NCBI RefSeq assembly: GCF_014930455.1
Contig: NZ_JAAIYO010000002.1
Coordinates: 744,001-808,000 of the forward strand
From: Corallococcus soli
GTDB lineage: Bacteria > Myxococcota > Myxococcia > Myxococcales > Myxococcaceae
Reading direction: 5' to 3'
DNA: 64,000 bases
Positions 52,035-60,645 of this stretch are shown in pieces; the first letter of the stretch is position 1, and every line of letters starts with the position of its first letter. A program made the position numbers and the translations under genes. The notes under the pieces were generated by a model. That model had not been told where the DNA came from and did no database searches. It saw only the letters and a program-made list of their open reading frames with translations.

Positions 52035-52082
52035 GAACGTTCTCGTTTCCTGGAAGGTTTGGGGAAGGACCCAAGAGGAGGC

Positions 52083-52568
52083 TTACGCCTCTTCGGGGGC
52101 ATCCTCTTCCGCGTCGGGGCCAACGAAATCGGGGGCCTCGGCCGCACCACGGAAGCCGCCACCTTCGCGCTCCGCGGGGGCACCCGGACGGGTCTCCTCC
52201 ACGTCACCGGCCAGCTTCAGGTCCTCGAGGACCGGACGCGTCTCCGGGTCCACCTCGTCCGCGATCTTCACGGAGATGTACCGGGTGACCTCGTCCAGGT
52301 TGCGCAGGTTGCGCTCGATCTCCGCCACCAGCTTGCCGCTGCCGAGGAAGCTCGTGTGGACGTAGATGGCGCGGGGCTGCTTGGCCACGGGGAACAGGGT
52401 CTTCTTCTTCCCCCACACCGTGAAGCGCAGCACCTTGCCCTGCTCGCGGTCGACGATGCCCCGGACGCGCTCCTTGAGCTTGTCCACGGCGTCATCGGTC
52501 AGGTCCGGCTTGACCAGGAAGATGGTCTCATACTCACGAAGCCGCTTGGCGGCCTGCGTCTCTGCCAT
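52083..52568 (-). CDS. rpsF: 30S ribosomal protein S6
   Basis: The 161-residue protein pairs with S18 on the small subunit platform. The body (residues 8-105) has LREYETIFLVKPDL, GKKKTLFPVAKQPRAIYVHTSF and RNLDEVTRYISVKI. The C-terminal 55 residues are a Gly/Pro/Glu-rich acidic tail, as in many S6 proteins that undergo C-terminal glutamate addition. GGGGAG precedes the ATG at 52568. It starts the operon and has a long leader of about 147 bases. Confidence 0.95.
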   Translation of the reverse strand: MAETQAAKRLREYETIFLVKPDLTDDAVDKLKERVRGIVDREQGKVLRFTVWGKKKTLFPVAKQPRAIYVHTSFLGSGKLVAEIERNLRNLDEVTRYISVKIADEVDPETRPVLEDLKLAGDVEETRPGAPAEREGGGFRGAAEAPDFVGPDAEEDAPEEA

Positions 52569-52590
52569 GTTTCTCTCCCCTTGGGGTCGA

Positions 52591-52750
52591 GTGCCCCCCG
52601 GACCATCCGGGGAGCGGGGAAACGGTTGCTGGCCCTCGAAGGCCGCCACCGGGGACGGGGAAATCATGCGCGCCCGCCACCACCGCGCTTCTTCCCGTCT
52701 AACAACACGGGAGGAGGGGGCTTCTAAGTGGCCCCCCTCGCGAAAGTCAA
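52591..52750 (-). promoter_or_regulatory. Promoter and leader of rpsF
   Basis: On the minus strand TTGACT (52745-52750) and TTAGAA (52722-52727) are separated by 17 bp; transcription would start near 52715. Close to the start codon the leader has a strong hairpin, CCCCGGA-TGG-TCCGGGG (within 52591-52617). The S6-S18 complex represses its own operon through leader RNA in several bacteria. Whether this hairpin is that site is uncertain. Confidence 0.45.
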
Positions 52751-52812
52751 GCAATGCCAGGGAAGGGGCCGTCCGGCCGGGCGCTTTCCCTGCCCGGGGG
52801 CGCGGCCGGCGA

Positions 52813-53388
52813 TCAGGCCTTGCGGTTGTGGCGGTTCATCGCCGTGGACAGCCCGTCGCGCACCCAGCTCTCCGTCATGTCCGCCGCCCGGGCAATCAGC
52901 TCCTCCAGTTGGCGGCGCTCCCCGTCGTCGAAGTTGGAGAGCACGTAGCCGGACACCCGCTCCTTGGCGTTGGGGCCCTCCGGCTTTCCAATGCCCACCC
53001 GCACGCGGATGAAGGCGTCCGCGCCCAGGCAGGTCACCATGCTCTTGAGGCCATTGTGGCCGCCCGCGCCGCCGCCCGCCTTGAGCTGCAGCCGCCCGAA
53101 GGGCAGGTCCAGCTCGTCGTGGATGACGAGCACGTCCTGCACGTCCACCTTGTAGAAGCGCGCGGCCTCCGCGACGGAGCGGCCCGACAGGTTCATGAAG
53201 GTCTGCGGCTCCACGAAGAGGATGCGCTCGCCGCCCAGGCTCCCCTGGCCCACCCGCGCCTGGAACTTGTCCTGGGTGAGCTCCGCGCGAGCGCGGGCGA
53301 GCAGCGCGTCCACCACCATGAAGCCGATGTTGTGCCGGTGGCGCTCGTATTCGCGCCCGGGGTTGCCCAGCCCGCAGATGAGCTTCAT
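52813..53388 (-). CDS. pth: Peptidyl-tRNA hydrolase
   Basis: The 191-residue esterase recycles peptidyl-tRNA that falls off the ribosome. The start [23 protein letters not shown] contains the catalytic His19-Asn20. [18 protein letters not shown] and [12 protein letters not shown] are the remaining signatures. Length is normal. It lies between rplY and rpsF in the same direction, after the rplY terminator. Confidence 0.96.
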   Translation of the reverse strand: MKLICGLGNPGREYERHRHNIGFMVVDALLARARAELTQDKFQARVGQGSLGGERILFVEPQTFMNLSGRSVAEAARFYKVDVQDVLVIHDELDLPFGRLQLKAGGGAGGHNGLKSMVTCLGADAFIRVRVGIGKPEGPNAKERVSGYVLSNFDDGERRQLEELIARAADMTESWVRDGLSTAMNRHNRKA

Positions 53389-53407
53389 GGAAGGCTCCGT
53401 AAAGACA

Positions 53408-53439
53408 GCGGGGCAGGCCCTTCAACAGGCCCGCCCCGC
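53408..53439 (-). terminator. Terminator after rplY
   Basis: A 12-bp GC-rich stem with one mismatch (arms within 53408-53419 and 53428-53439) is followed on the minus strand by TGTCTTT. Confidence 0.75.
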
Positions 53440-53466
53440 GAAGAAACAAGGAACGGTGGAGAAGGA

Positions 53467-54147
53467 CTACTTCTTCGCCGGCGCCTTGGCCGCGGGGGCC
53501 TTCGCGTCGGCCGCCTTGGGGTCCGCCGCCTTGCCCGCCGCCGGGGCCGCGGCGGTGATGGCCGCCGGGGCCGCCGCTTCCGCCGCTTCCGGCGCCGAGA
53601 GGACCGCGATGGTGTAGTTGACGTTCGTCTTCACCGACACGCCCTCGGGCAGCTTCACGTCGTTGACGTGAATGGCCTCGGCGATGTTCAGGTTGCTGAC
53701 GTCCACTTCAATCTGGAGCGGGATGGCGGTGGGGAGCGCCCAGACCTCCAGGTTGCGGCGGATCTGCGTGAGCAGACCGCCCTCGAGCACGCCCGGGGCC
53801 TTGCCCGTGAGCACGACGGGCAGGTTGACCTTCACCTGGTCCGTGTCGCGCACCGCGATGAAGTCCGCGTGCAGGATGTCCCGGGTGAGCGGGTCCATCT
53901 GGTAGTCCTTCAGCAGCACCTGCTCGCCGCCCGAGCCCAGCTTGATCTGGATCAGCGTGTTGAGCTTGTGCGGGGTGTTGATGGCCGTGCGGATGGCCTT
54001 GGGGTCCACGGAGATGTGCAGCGGCGTCTTCAGGTGCTTGCCGTAGACGACCGCGGGGATCTGGCCCTTCGCGCGCAGGCGGCGGGCGGCGCCCTTGCCG
54101 GAACCTTCACGCGTGGAGGCTTCGAGGGTGCTCTTGTCGGTGGCCAT
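53467..54147 (-). CDS. rplY: 50S ribosomal protein L25/general stress protein Ctc
   Basis: The 226-residue protein binds 5S rRNA. The N-terminal L25 domain (residues 1-95) has LEASTREGSGKGAARRLRAKGQIPAVVYG. The C-terminal TL5 domain (about 100-190) makes it the long Ctc form. The last 35 residues are an Ala/Pro/Lys-rich tail (KAADAKAPAAKAPAKK). The ATG at 54147 is the family start. It follows prs in the same direction with a 294-bp gap in which I see no gene. Confidence 0.94.
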   Translation of the reverse strand: MATDKSTLEASTREGSGKGAARRLRAKGQIPAVVYGKHLKTPLHISVDPKAIRTAINTPHKLNTLIQIKLGSGGEQVLLKDYQMDPLTRDILHADFIAVRDTDQVKVNLPVVLTGKAPGVLEGGLLTQIRRNLEVWALPTAIPLQIEVDVSNLNIAEAIHVNDVKLPEGVSVKTNVNYTIAVLSAPEAAEAAAPAAITAAAPAAGKAADPKAADAKAPAAKAPAKK

Positions 54148-54441
54148 GGAGGAAGCTCTTTTCAGTGGGGACTGCGGGTGCGACCGGTTCGCCAGGGCGC
54201 CCTCGGCATCCCGCCCCCATGGCGGGCCCCGAAGACGGCGCCCGGGCCGTGAGGCCCGTGGAACCGGCAGAGGGGGCCGGACATGCCAGCCGGAGGGGGG
54301 CGGCGTCAAGCCGCCCGTCACCACCGGCCCGCGAGGGGCACTCCTCCTGGGGGGGACGCCCTGACAGGCGCCCGGGGAGGGGCGCGGGGCGCGGCCTCCC
54401 GTCAGGAGGAGAGGGGGCGCTCCCGCGGGGGCGCGCCGCCG

Positions 54442-55392
54442 TCAGACGAACAGCGAGCTCAGCGAGTCCGCGCGGTGGATGCGCGCGATGGCCTCTCCGA
54501 AGAGCGCGTCGGTGTGGAGCGCGCGGATCTTCGGGCAGGCGCTGGCGCTGGCGGAGAGCGGCACCGTGTCCGTGAAGACGACCTCTTCCAGCACGGAGTC
54601 GGTGATGCGCTGGATGGCGGGACCGGACAGGATGGGGTGGACGGCGTAGGCCAGCACCCGGCGCGCGCCCTTGTTCTTCAGCGCGGCGGCCGCCTGGGCC
54701 AGCGTGCCCGCGGTGTCCACCATGTCGTCCACCAGGATGGCGTCCTTGCCGCTCACGTCGCCAATGAGGTTCATCACCTCTGAGGCGTTCGCGCGCGGCC
54801 GGCGCTTGTCGATGATGGCCAGGCCCGTGTCCAGGCGCTTGGAGTAGGCGCGCGCGCGCTCCACGCCGCCCGCGTCCGGGCTGACGATGACGACGTCGCT
54901 CAGCTCCGGGAAGCGCTTGCGCATGTCGTCCAGGAACACCGGCGAGCCGTACAGGTGATCCGAGGGCATGTTGAAGAAGCCCTGGATCTGCCCCGCGTGC
55001 ATGTCCATGGACACCACCCGGTTGACGCCCGCCACCTCCAGCATGTCCGCCACCAGCTTGGCGGTGATGGGGGTGCGCGCGGCCACCTTCCGGTCCTGCC
55101 GCGCGTAGCCGTAGTAGGGCATCACGGCGGTGATGGAGCCGGCGCTCGCCCGCTTGAGCGCGTCGCACATGATGAGCAGCTCCATCAGGTGGTGGTTCGT
55201 CGGCGGGCAGGTGGACTGGACGATGAAGACGTCCTGTCCCCGCACGTTCTCGCCGATCTCCACGTGGATCTCCCCGTCGGAGAAGGTGTCCACGGTCGCC
55301 TTGCCCAACGGGCGCTGGAGATATTCGCAGATGCGATGCGCCAACGCCGGGTTCGAGTTCCCGGCGAACACCTTGAAGTCACGCTGCTGCAT
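54442..55392 (-). CDS. prs: Ribose-phosphate pyrophosphokinase
   Basis: The 316-residue enzyme makes PRPP from ribose 5-phosphate and ATP, feeding nucleotide, histidine and tryptophan synthesis. Motifs: [22 protein letters not shown] (ATP loop), the PRPP loop [15 protein letters not shown] and [15 protein letters not shown]. Full length. It lies 42 bp after spoVG, a linkage also seen in Bacillus, and supplies PRPP to the upp-like and hpt genes nearby. Confidence 0.97.
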   Translation of the reverse strand: MQQRDFKVFAGNSNPALAHRICEYLQRPLGKATVDTFSDGEIHVEIGENVRGQDVFIVQSTCPPTNHHLMELLIMCDALKRASAGSITAVMPYYGYARQDRKVAARTPITAKLVADMLEVAGVNRVVSMDMHAGQIQGFFNMPSDHLYGSPVFLDDMRKRFPELSDVVIVSPDAGGVERARAYSKRLDTGLAIIDKRRPRANASEVMNLIGDVSGKDAILVDDMVDTAGTLAQAAAALKNKGARRVLAYAVHPILSGPAIQRITDSVLEEVVFTDTVPLSASASACPKIRALHTDALFGEAIARIHRADSLSSLFV

Positions 55393-55434
55393 GGTGGCGC
55401 TGACTAACCCGTGCGAGCGTCGAAGGGAAGAAGC

Positions 55435-55734
55435 TTAGTCGAGTTCCGCGGCCACCGGAGCGAGCGTCCCGGTCTGCGCCTGGTGAAGGTGTCTCTCGTA
55501 CTCAATGAGGATGACGCGCTCCATCTGGCTGCGCGTGTCCGCGTTCAACGGGTGGGCAATATCCTTGTACGTCCCGTCCTTCCGTTTTTTCGCGGGCATC
55601 GCGATGAAGAGCCCGGTGGAGCCGTGGATCACCTTCAAGTCGCGCACGACGAAGCAGTGATCCAGGGTGATGGTGACGTACGCCTTGAGCTTGTCCTCTT
55701 CGACCGGAAACACCCGGACGTCGGTGATGTTCAT
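55435..55734 (-). CDS. spoVG: SpoVG family regulator
   Basis: The 99-residue protein begins MNITDVRVFPVEEDKLKAYV, with HCFVVRDLKVIHGSTGLFIAMP and DIAHPLNADTR, all diagnostic of SpoVG. Members bind DNA or RNA and affect development, cell division or virulence in Bacillus, Staphylococcus and Borrelia. The ATG at 55734 is the family start. It is directly upstream of prs and probably co-transcribed. Its target here is unknown. Confidence 0.94.
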   Translation of the reverse strand: MNITDVRVFPVEEDKLKAYVTITLDHCFVVRDLKVIHGSTGLFIAMPAKKRKDGTYKDIAHPLNADTRSQMERVILIEYERHLHQAQTGTLAPVAAELD

Positions 55735-55848
55735 GGTCCCCCCCGAACCTGAAAGGCCCGAGCTATGGGGAAGCCTGGGACAGACGGGAGGTGAAAAGCA
55801 AGCACCCCCGACCCGACGCACCGGGTGACCGTTCACTGGACGGACGGC

Positions 55849-56220
55849 TCAAGCCCCGAAGGGCCAGTGACTCACCAGGTGGGCGAGGAACGCCAGGTGG
55901 TAGACGACGATGATGGCGTAGACCACGGCGCCCGCGCGGATGGCGATGCGGCTGGCCTTGAGCTTGCGGTGCAGGCACAGCAGGCACAGGCCCGCGTTCA
56001 CGATGAGCAGCTTGGAGAACATGAACAGCAGCGGTGACTGCTCATAGGCCACGCGCATCACCGGGTTGAGTTCCTCCGCCACCCCCAGCTGCAGGAAGAG
56101 CAGGGTGAAGAGCCCGTCCAGCAGGTTCAGCATCAACAATCCCACCGACGCGGGCGACATGTAGAAAGAAGCACCCTGCGTCCACGACCCCACCTGCATC
56201 CCATTCGCCGTCGCCGCCAC
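55849..56220 (-). CDS. Small membrane protein (DUF5658-like)
   Basis: The 123-residue protein has three to four membrane helices, with [28 protein letters not shown] in the first pair. That Asn-Leu-Asp/Asn-Pro-Val pattern recalls DUF5658. It has no known function. The start is uncertain: GTG at 56220 and an internal ATG (MSPASVGLL) are both possible. It lies upstream of spoVG in the same direction. Confidence 0.55.
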   Translation of the reverse strand: MAATANGMQVGSWTQGASFYMSPASVGLLMLNLLDGLFTLLFLQLGVAEELNPVMRVAYEQSPLLFMFSKLLIVNAGLCLLCLHRKLKASRIAIRAGAVVYAIIVVYHLAFLAHLVSHWPFGA

Positions 56221-56415
56221 GCCCTACCCCCTGGTCCCGTCCATGCTGCCCGGGGGACTCCCTATTCAATTCGCTTGCCAAGTCTTCCGGGGCTTCCTGG
56301 AAGCAGCCGGGCAGGCAGGGGCGGATGGGGGGTTGGCAGGCCGGAAACGAAATTGACGGGAAGGGGTGGGTGCCCGAGATTGCCCCCGTTCCAGACCCTC
56401 CCCGACGAGCGCCCC

Positions 56416-57015
56416 TTGCATCAGTTTCCCAAAGATATCGGGTGGATAGAGGTCATCTGCGGCTCGATGTTCTCCGGCAAGACGGAGGAGTTGATCCGCC
56501 GCGTCAAGCGCGCGCTGTACGGCCGGCAGAAGGTCCGCGTGTTCAAGCCGCGCATCGACACCCGGTACGACGAGACGCAGGTGGTGAGCCACAGCCAGTT
56601 GAAATTGACGTCCGTCCCGGTGGAGAGGGCTGAAGAAATTTTCCGACACCTGCCCTCCGACATCCAGGTGGTGGGCATCGACGAGGTGCAGTTCTTTGGC
56701 GGAGAGGTGGTGCAGGTGTGCGAGGCGCTCGCCCAGCGGGGCGTGCGCGTCATCTGCGCGGGACTGGACCAGGACTACCAGGGCCGCCCCTTCGAACCGA
56801 TGCCCCAGCTCATGGCGGTGGCGGAGTACGTCACGAAGGAGCTGGCCATCTGCGCGGTGTGTGGGAATCCGGCCAATCGCTCGCAGCGCATCATTGGAAG
56901 CGGGGAGCGGGTGGTGGTGGGCGCTGCGGGCGAATACGAGCCCCGGTGCCGCAAGTGTCACGTGCCCGAACCCACCGAGGCGAGCCCCCCGCAGACGCTG
57001 AAGCTGTTCGACTGA
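56416..57015 (+). CDS. tdk: Thymidine kinase (type II)
   Basis: The 199-residue enzyme phosphorylates deoxythymidine in the salvage pathway. The P-loop [11 protein letters not shown] starts at residue 16; [10 protein letters not shown] and a zinc site (CAVCGNP and CRKCH) follow, as in type II kinases. The likely start is TTG at 56416, giving [16 protein letters not shown]; earlier in-frame codons encode unconserved Gly/Arg-rich sequence. It begins a salvage cluster with upp-like and hpt genes. Confidence 0.92.
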   Translation: MHQFPKDIGWIEVICGSMFSGKTEELIRRVKRALYGRQKVRVFKPRIDTRYDETQVVSHSQLKLTSVPVERAEEIFRHLPSDIQVVGIDEVQFFGGEVVQVCEALAQRGVRVICAGLDQDYQGRPFEPMPQLMAVAEYVTKELAICAVCGNPANRSQRIIGSGERVVVGAAGEYEPRCRKCHVPEPTEASPPQTLKLFD

Positions 57016-57079
57016 ACCCCTGGCGGATGGCCCCGCGTGGGGGAGGTCCGCTGTTCTTTTCGCCTGGAGCTGAACCCCG

Positions 57080-57895
57080 ATGCGGGACACCCTGTACGCG
57101 AACGTGCCGTTCCGGTTGAACGAGATGACCCACCACTATGGGCCCCACGTCCATCTGGTGGGCAATCCGTTTCTCCTGTCGCAGCTGGCCACGCTGTGCG
57201 CCAAGGGCACGCTTCAGCCGCAGATCAACCGGCTGGTGGAGCAGCTCTACGCGGACCTGGTGAAGACGGTCATCAACGCGGAGTTCCCGCGCAAGATGGT
57301 GACCATCCCCACGCGGATGATCGACTCCACGCCCCTGGGCATCTACCAGGGCGAGGTGGTGGACCCCCACCTGCGGGTGGTGACGGTGAACATCGCGCGG
57401 GCGGGCACGCTGCCGTCGCAGGTGACGTACGACTTGCTGAACTTCACGGTGGACCCGGCGCTCGTGCGTCAGGACCACATCATCATGAGCCGGATGATCG
57501 ACGCGGCCCAGGCGGTGGTGGGCTCGGAGATTGGCGGCGCGAAGATTGGCGGCGACATCGACGATGCGTACGTGCTGTTCCCGGACCCCATGGGGGCCAC
57601 GGGCGGCAGCCTGTCCACGGCGATTTCCCTCTACAAGACGAAGGTGCCCGGGACGCCCCGGCGCATCATCACGTTGAACCTCATCGTCACGCCGGAGTAC
57701 CTGCGCCGGATGACGAAGGACCACCCGGACGTCATCATCTACGCGCTCCGGCTGGACCGGGGCCTGTCTCCGCCGGAGGTGTTCGGCACCGAGCCGGGCC
57801 TGCTCTGGGACAAGGAGCGGGGCCTGGATGACCGGCAGTACATCGTCCCCGGTGGCGGCGGCTTCGGGGAGATCATGAACAACGCCTACGTGTAG
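57080..57895 (+). CDS. Uracil-phosphoribosyltransferase-like protein
   Basis: The 271-residue protein belongs to the type I PRTase fold: the PRPP loop is LFPDPMGATGGSLSTAI (usual UPRT form DPMLATGGS) and NIARAGTLPS replaces the common ILRAGL. The C-terminal uracil-binding motif, normally PGLGDAGDR, reads IVPGGGGFGEIMNN, lacking the usual Asp and Arg. It is also about 60 residues longer than standard Upp. It is therefore a divergent branch and may use another base. GGAG precedes the ATG. It lies between tdk and hpt. Confidence 0.75.
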   Translation: MRDTLYANVPFRLNEMTHHYGPHVHLVGNPFLLSQLATLCAKGTLQPQINRLVEQLYADLVKTVINAEFPRKMVTIPTRMIDSTPLGIYQGEVVDPHLRVVTVNIARAGTLPSQVTYDLLNFTVDPALVRQDHIIMSRMIDAAQAVVGSEIGGAKIGGDIDDAYVLFPDPMGATGGSLSTAISLYKTKVPGTPRRIITLNLIVTPEYLRRMTKDHPDVIIYALRLDRGLSPPEVFGTEPGLLWDKERGLDDRQYIVPGGGGFGEIMNNAYV

Positions 57896-57911
57896 ACCAA
57901 GGGAGTTCCCG

Positions 57912-58445
57912 GTGACGTTCCACGAGAAGGATGTCGACGTCCTCATCTCCGAGGAGGCCGTGCAGGCGCGCGTGAAGGAGCTGGGCGCGGCGATTACCCG
58001 CGACTACCAGGGCAAGGAGCTGACGCTCATCTGCGTGCTCAAGGGCTCCGCGTTCTTCACCATCGACCTGGCGAGGGCCATCGACCTGCCGCTCACGCTC
58101 GAGTTCCTGGGCGTGTCCAGCTACCACGGCGGCACGGAGACCACGGGCGAGGTGCGCATCACCACGGACGTGTCCAAGCCCATGGCGGGCAAGCACCTGC
58201 TCATCATCGAGGACATCATCGACACGGGGCTCACCATGAGCTTCCTGCTGGAGAACCTCCAGGCGCGCCACCCCGCGTCGCTCAAGCTGTGCTCGCTGCT
58301 GGAGAAGCCCGCCCGCGCGCGCGCGAAGGTCAACATCGACTACAAGGGCTTCGTCATCGAGGACAAGTTCGTCGTCGGGTACGGCCTGGACTACGGCGAG
58401 AAGTACCGCAACCTTCCGTTCGTCGGGGTCTGGAAGAATCCCTGA
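57912..58445 (+). CDS. hpt: Hypoxanthine phosphoribosyltransferase
   Basis: The 177-residue enzyme salvages hypoxanthine and guanine with PRPP. The PRPP loop LLIIEDIIDTGLTM, LICVLKGSAFFTIDL and the purine-binding FVVGYGLDYGEKYRNLPFVGV are all intact, and length is typical. It starts with GTG preceded by AAGGGAG, 16 bp after the upp-like gene, so the two are co-transcribed. A hairpin follows at 58467-58500. Confidence 0.95.
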   Translation: MTFHEKDVDVLISEEAVQARVKELGAAITRDYQGKELTLICVLKGSAFFTIDLARAIDLPLTLEFLGVSSYHGGTETTGEVRITTDVSKPMAGKHLLIIEDIIDTGLTMSFLLENLQARHPASLKLCSLLEKPARARAKVNIDYKGFVIEDKFVVGYGLDYGEKYRNLPFVGVWKNP

Positions 58446-58466
58446 GCCCGGGCGCCCAGCCCCGGA

Positions 58467-58500
58467 GGGTGGGGGCCTCAGGACGCCAGGGGCCCCACCC
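58467..58500 (+). terminator. Hairpin after hpt
   Basis: GGGTGGGGGCC and GGGGCCCCACCC form a very stable stem with a loop of about 11 bases, 21 bp after the hpt stop. Confidence 0.6.
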
Positions 58501-58658
58501 ACGCGCCGCCGTCCGGCCGTGTGGAGCGCGCGCGCATGGTGGCGCGCGCGAGCATGCGCAGCATCTCCTGGACACCCACCACGCCGCGGGACGGCTTGCG
58601 TTGCCCGGGAAGCCTCTTCCGGCCGTGCGCGCCCCCTGACTGCGTGAGGAGGCTGCGC

Positions 58659-59480
58659 ATGCGAGAAGCGAACGTGAGGGACGCCCGGCCAGCACCCGCG
58701 GGCGGGGGGGCGATGCAGAAGTACCTGGCGGAAGCGGTGGGCACCTTCGTGCTGGTGCTCGGCGGCGTTGGGGCGGCGGTGCTGGCGGGCGATCGCATCG
58801 GCTTCCTGGGCGTGTCGTTCGCCTTCGGCCTGTCGCTGCTCGCCATGGTCTACACGGTGGGCCCCATCTCCGGCTGTCACGTGAACCCGGCGGTGACGGT
58901 GGGCCTGCTGCTGGCGGGCAAGTTCGACAAGCGCCATGTCGCCGGCTACGTCATCGCCCAGTGCGCGGGGGCCATCCTGGCGGCGGGGCTGGTGCTGCTC
59001 ATCGCGAAGGGCGCGCCGGGCGGGTACTCCGCGGGCGTGGAGGGGCTGGGCAGCAACGGCTATGGCGCGGCGTCGCCGGAGGGCTACGGCGGTGGGGCGG
59101 CGTTCCTCGCGGAGGTGGCGCTCACCTTCCTGCTGGTGCTGACGGTGCTGGGGGCCACGGACTCGCGCGCGCCGGTGGGCTTCGCGGGGCTGGCCATCGG
59201 CCTGGTGCTGACGCTCATCCACCTGGTGGGCATCCCCATCACCAACACGTCGGTGAACCCCGCGCGCAGCCTGGGCCCGGCGCTCTTCTCCGGGGGGGCC
59301 GCGCTGGGGCAGTTATGGATGTTCATCATCGCCCCGCTGCTGGGGGCGGCCTTCGCCGCGGCCGTGTACCGCACGGTGAACCAGCCCGTGACGCAGATCT
59401 CCGCCGCGCGCGCGGAGCAGGCGCTGGAGGGCGAGCGGCGGCAGCGGCTGGCTGAGCGCGACGTGGAGAACCCCGTCTGA
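58659..59480 (+). CDS. aqpZ: Aquaporin Z-type water channel
   Basis: The 273-residue channel has six membrane helices and the two half-helix motifs NPAVTVG and NPARSLGP that meet in the pore. SVNPARS with Arg in the filter favours water over glycerol, as in AqpZ. A Gly/Ser-rich loop (about 30 residues after VLLIAKGAPGG) is longer than in E. coli AqpZ, and a charged helical tail follows the last helix. GAGGAGG lies 6-7 bases before the ATG at 58659; an internal ATG at 58712 would start nearer the first helix. Confidence 0.9.
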   Translation: MREANVRDARPAPAGGGAMQKYLAEAVGTFVLVLGGVGAAVLAGDRIGFLGVSFAFGLSLLAMVYTVGPISGCHVNPAVTVGLLLAGKFDKRHVAGYVIAQCAGAILAAGLVLLIAKGAPGGYSAGVEGLGSNGYGAASPEGYGGGAAFLAEVALTFLLVLTVLGATDSRAPVGFAGLAIGLVLTLIHLVGIPITNTSVNPARSLGPALFSGGAALGQLWMFIIAPLLGAAFAAAVYRTVNQPVTQISAARAEQALEGERRQRLAERDVENPV

Positions 59481-59505
59481 GGGCTTGAAGGCGCCGGACG
59501 CACGA

Positions 59506-59538
59506 AAGCCGTGCCTCGCACGCGGCGGGGCACGGCTT
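59506..59538. terminator. Bidirectional terminator between aqpZ and nrdB
   Basis: AAGCCGTGCC (59506-59515) and GGCACGGCTT (59529-59538) form a perfect 10-bp stem between converging genes. Confidence 0.75.
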
Positions 59539-59563
59539 CTGTGTGGGAGCAGGGGAGGAGAGG

Positions 59564-60574
59564 CTAGAAGGCGGCGTCGAAGACGACGTCGTTCGCGGCG
59601 CCCACGCCCACGCCCACCTGGTAGGACGACACGCGGCGCTCGAAGAAGTTGGTGAGCTCCTGCACGTCCTGCAGGTCCATGAAGTGCAGCGGGTTCTTGG
59701 TGTGGAAGATGGGGGACATGCCGAGCATCTGGAGGCGCTGGTCGGCCACGTACTCCAGGTAGCCGCGCATCTCCTGCACCGACAGGCCCATCACGCCGCC
59801 GCTCAGGAGGTCCTGGGCGAACTGCGTCTCGCACTCCACCGCCTCGCGGAGCATCTGCACCACGTCGCGCTCCAGGCTGGCGTCGAAGAGCTCCGGCTCC
59901 TCCTTGCGCACCGTCTGGATGGCTTCGAAGGCGAACGCCATGTGGGCGCTCTCATCGCGGAACACCCAGTTGGTGCCCGCGGCCAGGCCGTTGAGCAGGC
60001 CCTTGCTGCGCAGGAAGTACACGTACGCGAAGGCCGCGAAGAAGAAGAGGCCTTCAATGCAGCCCGCGAAGCAGATGAGGTTCAGCAGGAACTGACGCCG
60101 GTCCGAGCGCGAGCGCGTCTGGTCCATGGACTGGATGCTGTCCATCCACTTCATGCAGAAGCGCGCCTTGCGCTGGATGGACGGGATGTTGTCCACCGCC
60201 GCGAACGCCTTGGCGCGCTCGGCGGGGTCCGGCATGTAGCTGTCCAGCAGCGTCAGGTAGAACTGGACGTGCAGCGCCTCCTCATAGAGCTGGCGCGACA
60301 GGTACATGCGCGCCTCGGGCGCGTTCAGGTGCTTGTAGAGGTTGAGCACCAGGTTGTTGCCGACGATGGAGTCGCCCGTGGCGAAGAAGGCCACCAGCCG
60401 GTGGATGAGGTGACGCTCCGCGTCCGTCATCTTCGAGCGCAGGTCCACCAGGTCCGTGGAGAAGTCGATCTCCTCCACCGTCCAGGTGTTCTTGATGGCG
60501 TTGCGGTACATCTCGAAGAAGACGGGATACGCCATGGGGCGCAGCGTCAGGTTCATTCCCGGATCGAGCAGCAT
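59564..60574 (-). CDS. nrdB: Ribonucleotide reductase small subunit (class I)
   Basis: The 336-residue subunit houses the diiron-tyrosyl radical site. Ligands are visible as EALH (Glu99, His102), EGLFFFAAF and DESAH; the radical Tyr106 lies four residues after His102, as in E. coli Tyr122. The C-terminus (VGVGVGAANDVVFDAAF) is the segment that docks on NrdA. It lies 72 bp after nrdA in the same direction. The ATG at 60574 is used; the inner Met7 is an alternative. Confidence 0.94.
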   Translation of the reverse strand: MLLDPGMNLTLRPMAYPVFFEMYRNAIKNTWTVEEIDFSTDLVDLRSKMTDAERHLIHRLVAFFATGDSIVGNNLVLNLYKHLNAPEARMYLSRQLYEEALHVQFYLTLLDSYMPDPAERAKAFAAVDNIPSIQRKARFCMKWMDSIQSMDQTRSRSDRRQFLLNLICFAGCIEGLFFFAAFAYVYFLRSKGLLNGLAAGTNWVFRDESAHMAFAFEAIQTVRKEEPELFDASLERDVVQMLREAVECETQFAQDLLSGGVMGLSVQEMRGYLEYVADQRLQMLGMSPIFHTKNPLHFMDLQDVQELTNFFERRVSSYQVGVGVGAANDVVFDAAF

Positions 60575-60645
60575 TTCTTCGGCACTCCCTTACAAGGACG
60601 GCACGGGCAACGGATGGGGCAGGGGACGACGGGGCGCGCCGGGGA

